A stretch of 64,000 bases of DNA from Arthrobacter sp. CAN_C5. Lineage in GTDB: Bacteria; Actinomycetota; Actinomycetes; Actinomycetales; Micrococcaceae. The notes beneath the pieces were generated by a model. That model had not been told where the DNA came from. It did not search any database and worked only from the letters and a program-made list of their open reading frames with translations. Below, piece by piece: positions 60,853-64,000 of the stretch; within the stretch, counting starts at the first letter, position 1, and every line of letters begins with the position of its first letter. Location of the stretch: positions 2,232,001 through 2,296,000 of the forward strand of contig NZ_JAGGMZ010000001.1 in assembly GCF_017875735.1 (NCBI RefSeq). Reading direction: 5' to 3'. A program made the position numbers and the translations under genes.

Positions 60853-62152
60853 ATGACCACCGATAGCAGTTCGAGGATCGTGACAGCCCTGCGGGAATGG
60901 ATTGCAGGGGCGCCTGCTGGGTCCAAGCTGCCGTCGACTCGTTCATTGGTCACCCGGTATGAGGCCAGTCCCGTGACAGTGCAGAAGGCACTGCGCATCC
61001 TGACCGGGCAGGGACTTAGCGAGAGCAGGCCAGGGGTAGGTACTTTCGTCCGAGCGGTCCGCACTGTGAAGCCCTCCGATTTGGGGTGGCAGACAGGGGC
61101 CCTCGGGGCACCGCGGAACCGTGTGGTGCCAGCACCGGCCGCAATGCGGGTAGCCCCCGTCGACGCGTTCGCTCTTCACAGCGGGTACCCGGACCGGGAG
61201 CTCCTGCCTGAGCGCCTGATCCGCGCTGCCCTGGCGCGAGCGGGCCGCAGCGACGCCGCGCTCACACGCTCTCCGATCGCCGGACTGCCGGAGCTGCAGT
61301 CGTGGTTCGCCGCTGAGCTGGCCGCTGCTCATCGAGTCACCCTCCTACTGGGGAGCGATCCTCGCCGCAGCACAAGCAGGCGTCCGCCTCGTCCCTGTCG
61401 TATCCGGACCCGCGGGTCCCGACCCGGAGGACGTCGCCCGCGCGTTCGAGGAAACCGGAGCCCGGGCGTTCTACGCCCAACCGAACTACGCGAACCCGAC
61501 CGGAACCCAATGGTCGGCTGCGACCACATCTGAAATCCTCGATGTCGTCAGGACCCACGGCGCCTTCCTCATCGAGGACGACTGGGCCCACGACTTCGGC
61601 ATCACCACCGACCCCGCCCCGGTAGCGGCCCGAGACGATAACGGACACGTCGTCTACATCCGCTCTCTCACCAAGAGCGTGTCGCCGGCCTTAAGGGTTG
61701 CCGCGATCATCGCTCGCGGGCCAGCACGAGACCGGGTCCTCGCAGACAGGGCAGCAGCGTCCATGTATGTCAGCGGTGTCCTGCAGTCAGCTGCCCTGGA
61801 CATCGTCACGCAACCCGATTGGCAAAGCCACCTCCGAGGGCTTCGCCAGCAACTCCGGTCACGGCGGGACCTGCTTATCGACAGCCTCACCCGGCACGCC
61901 CCCTCCGCTCACCTCACCGCAATTCCGCCCGGCGGGTTGAACCTCTGGCTCAGACTCCCAGAAGTCACAGACCTGCCGGCCTTCATCCGGGAATGCGAGA
62001 CGAATAACGTCCTCGTTGCGCCCGGCACCGAATGGTTCCCCGCCGAACCCACCGGTCCCTTCATCCGCCTCAACTACTCCGGACCCAACCCCGGCGCCTA
62101 CCCACACGCCTCACGCATCATCGGCCAGATTCTGGAGCAGTACGGCAGCTAG
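60853..62152 (+). pseudogene. MocR-type GntR regulator with internal deletion
   Basis: ATG 60853. An N-terminal GntR winged helix (KLPSTRSLVTRYEASPVTVQ, GVGTFVRAV) joins an aminotransferase-like domain with the PLP lysine in RSLTKSVSPALRVAAI. Near 61330 the reading shifts and ~35 expected residues between AAELA and ESPSYWGAILAAAQ are missing, including part of the substrate-binding loop. The regulator of the neighbouring EamA gene is therefore also broken. Confidence 0.8.
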
Positions 62153-62339
62153 AAACGGTGCGGCTGGAACCCCGACATACCGATACGGCCTCCGCAAGGG
62201 AACCCCACACCGGGACAGCCCGATCGCTCGTCATTGCCCTATCGAACGGCGGTTCGGCATAGGTGCAGCAGGTTGTCCCAGGTGCGGGCCTTGGTGTCAC
62301 CGGTTTTCCCGGACGCGCAGATCCAACACGTAAAGGTCA

Positions 62340-62788
62340 TCAGTTTCGGTCGCCCGTCTGGGTTACCCCTGCATCATCAACATAGTTGTAGGTCGGAGTG
62401 ACCGACTCCCCCAGCGGCCGGTAGCCCGACCGCTCATAGAGTATCCGGACCTGGTCATTATCGACACCCACGCCGAGGTAGATCGTACTGAATCCGGCCG
62501 CGGCCGCCTGTTCCTCGGCCCAAGCGCACAGTGCGGTGCCGGCACCCAGTCCCCGGCTGACGCCTCAACATAGAGGTGCTTGAGCTCGGGGTTGTGCTCT
62601 GCGCTCAGGTCCAGGACCACGCTGCCCAGCGGGATATCACCGAACCAGGCCGCCGCATAGAGGATAGTTCCGGATTCCTCCTACTCAACCAGACTCCGCG
62701 CAATGCCCGCCCCCGGAGGTTCATACCGACTCAGGGTTTCCACGTCAGGGGGCGCGCACACCCGCACCGATAATGCGCGTTCCGCCAT
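62340..62788 (-). pseudogene. GNAT acetyltransferase, stop plus frameshift
   Basis: From ATG 62788 (MAERALSVRVCAPPDVETLS) the frame meets a TAG after ~35 codons, resumes with AAWFGDIPLGSVVLDLSAEH and LKHLYV, then moves to another frame for GLGAGTALCAWAEEQAAAAG, GVGVDNDQVRILYERSGYRP and a TGA at 62340-62342. All GNAT motifs are visible but split over two lesions. Confidence 0.75.
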
Positions 62789-63086
62789 CTGAGCCCCCGT
62801 TGAAATCGATTGACCACAGCGTACGGGTGAGGAATCATTTCGCCCCGGGGTCCCCTCCACGGTGCTGTCCCACGCCTGACCCGCGGACCACCCGACCGAG
62901 AAAGTGGCAGGTGACGAATCCGTAAATGGGACACACCCAAAAATCTGCGTCGGAGCTCATTGATAGAAGGCGTGGGACGGAGCGGATTCCTCGTACGTCC
63001 AGACGATGACATCGCGCCTGACTTCCATAGATGATCCTAAACAACTTCTCACGTGGGTGAAGAAGAGAGAGGAAATGAGGTTGTGA
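62789..63086. other. Intergenic region of ~300 bp
   Basis: Nothing supported as a gene; the region separates two acetyltransferase relics and contains no obvious repeat or hairpin. Confidence 0.35.
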
Positions 63087-63609
63087 TCGGGTCCGGCCTT
63101 TGTCTGGCCTCTTACGGAGCAGCAACTTCGCAGCTATATGGCCAATCCACAGCGGCGGTACTGGTATGCGGTGGAGCCTGAGACCGGTGAGTTGACCGGT
63201 CACGCGTCACTGCTGGTGGATCAGCCGGCCCGGATGACGCGGTTGGGCTACATCATTGTGGATCCACAGCGCAGGGGCCAAAGTCTGGGACGGGAACTGG
63301 TGCAGCAATCCATCCAGACCGGCTTCGGACTCACCGGCCTGCCTTCGATGAAGCTGCACGTCTACGCACAACACTGTGGCCCGGCGGCTCTATGCCAGTC
63401 TGGGGTTAGGAAAACGGCTTCAGCTTCCGCACCGACGTCGACAGCGTCTCCGGTGAAGCCCTCGAAATGGAAGTATGCCGCAGCGAAGTGACCACGGTGA
63501 ACTGCTATGCCGATAAGTGCACCGGCGAAGTACCCCGTCCGCACCATGCTGCGGCGCGGCGCTGGGTTCCTAGAGACAACGCCTTGGGAGAATCGCAGGG
63601 AGGGGACTA
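63087..63609 (+). pseudogene. GNAT acetyltransferase, two frameshifts, 5' end lost
   Basis: The first frame reads WYAVEPETGELTGHASLLVD, RLGYIIVDPQRRGQSLGREL (acetyl-CoA loop) and MKLHVYAQH; a shift gives VARRLYASLGL, and another gives NGFSFRTDVDSVSGEALEME. An in-frame stop at 63084 and no start codon before the domain show that the 5' end is missing too. Confidence 0.7.
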
Positions 63610-63780
63610 ATTGTTGGACTGGCTCAGCCCTGACAGGCCCCGTGTGCCTTCACCTGAGTCAGGCACCATCGCCCAGGTACACCTCGCGCTGAGGGCTCTG
63701 TTCTCGGGCACCATCTGGGTTTGTGAACGGCGTTCCGGGATTCAGAGTTGCGCGTATGGATCATAGGTCTTCTTGTCAGA

Positions 63781-63823
63781 TTGAGGGGCCGTCTCGCTTG
63801 CGTTAGGCGGGACGGCCCCTCAA
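63781..63823. terminator. Strong hairpin terminator
   Basis: TTGAGGGGCCGTC (63781-63793) pairs perfectly with GACGGCCCCTCAA (63811-63823) around a 17-base loop. It lies 19 bp beyond the stop of the leftward His-rich gene and ends with an A/T-flanked stem, so it is probably its terminator and may be bidirectional. Confidence 0.75.
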
Positions 63824-63841
63824 TGGTGCAGCGGGGGCTGC

Positions 63842-64000
63842 TCAGTGGTGGTGTGCTGCGTTATCGTGTCCGTTGGTGACCGGCTCGGCTGGTGCCATCG
63901 TGTCGTTGTGATGGCCATGCCCTTCGCCGGCTGAGCCCTGCTCGTGGGCATGCGTTGTAACGCTTGCGCGCCTGTCGAGAATCACCCAGGTCACCACCGC
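63842..64000 (-). CDS. C-terminal part of a membrane protein with His-rich tail
   Basis: The open frame enters from the right window edge and ends at TGA 63842-63844. It shows the end of a hydrophobic segment (AVVTWVILDRRA) followed by a tail with about ten histidines (HAHEQGSAGEGHGHHND, ending AAHHH). Such tails occur on metal transporters and copper-related membrane proteins, but the family cannot be decided from this fragment. Confidence 0.55.
   Translation of the reverse strand, partial: AVVTWVILDRRASVTTHAHEQGSAGEGHGHHNDTMAPAEPVTNGHDNAAHHH

Noticed and set aside
59697..61064. 455-codon minus-strand ORF taken as one intact transporter
   Set aside because: EamA-like segments alternate with unrelated sequence and the correct continuation is in other frames, so it is a frameshifted gene, not one protein.

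Overview
The window is high-GC DNA from an actinobacterium, most likely a Micrococcales genome close to Arthrobacter, Pseudarthrobacter or Paenarthrobacter. This is inferred from codon use, frequent GTG starts, IS481/IS110/IS630-type elements, DUF4386, DUF1801 and DUF2306 proteins, and an actinobacterial ArsR with N-terminal CC and central CxC cysteines. No rRNA, tRNA, replication or other core gene is visible. The stretch reads as an accessory region, either plasmid or genomic island.

Layout: (1) 1-3.4 kb: a DUF4386 tail, a small membrane protein, an NDH-2-like flavoprotein and two small hypothetical proteins. (2) 3.4-7.3 kb: IS481 debris, an apparently complete IS110-type element, and a divergent HxlR regulator/MFS pair. 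(3) 7.7-12.6 kb: a TetR gene, a damaged flavodoxin gene fused to the tail of an amino-acid ABC ATPase, a class V aminotransferase/RidA pair, and an IS630 element next to a cut pentapeptide-repeat gene. (4) 12.6-24 kb: an integrase pseudogene; a DJ-1 / NIPSNAP (broken) / MFS operon divergent from a metallo-beta-lactamase-fold gene and a second TetR; an AlaA-like aminotransferase, an alpha/beta hydrolase, an AraC regulator and small membrane proteins. (5) 24-30.3 kb: an arsenic-type cluster (DsbA-like, decayed trxB, MFS, ArsR, ArsO-like flavoprotein) with a repeated 20-bp operator but no recognisable ArsB/Acr3 or ArsC. (6) 30.4-37.1 kb: a PAS-GGDEF-EAL protein with a coupled small protein, an SDR/SnoaL pair, and the intact copy of the TetR-flavodoxin module followed by nitronate monooxygenase. 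(7) 37-64 kb: a mosaic of intact genes (EamA, PEP-mutase family, serine hydrolase, TipAS, MFS, gamma-glutamylcyclotransferase, GlxA, APC permease, alpha/beta hydrolase) mixed with at least a dozen truncated, chimeric or frameshifted genes.

How the genes may work together: three TetR genes (two near-identical) and four to five promoters share an imperfect TTGACCGGTCA motif. It lies upstream of flavodoxin/quinone reductase, nitronate monooxygenase, DJ-1/Hsp31, MBL-fold hydrolase and SDR genes. The products suggest a locally repeated electrophile/quinone/aldehyde stress regulon (inference). Separately, an ArsR operator repeated exactly in front of dsbA and between arsR and the flavoprotein defines an arsenic-type regulon.

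Most notable: an octanucleotide repeat (six GATCACGG units) inside a membrane-protein gene whose downstream half is in another frame, as in a phase-variable locus; the TetR operator network; gene-tail chimeras that reveal lost neighbours; and a plausible full IS110 unit with a structured non-coding flank. No CRISPR array, defence system or biosynthetic cluster was seen.
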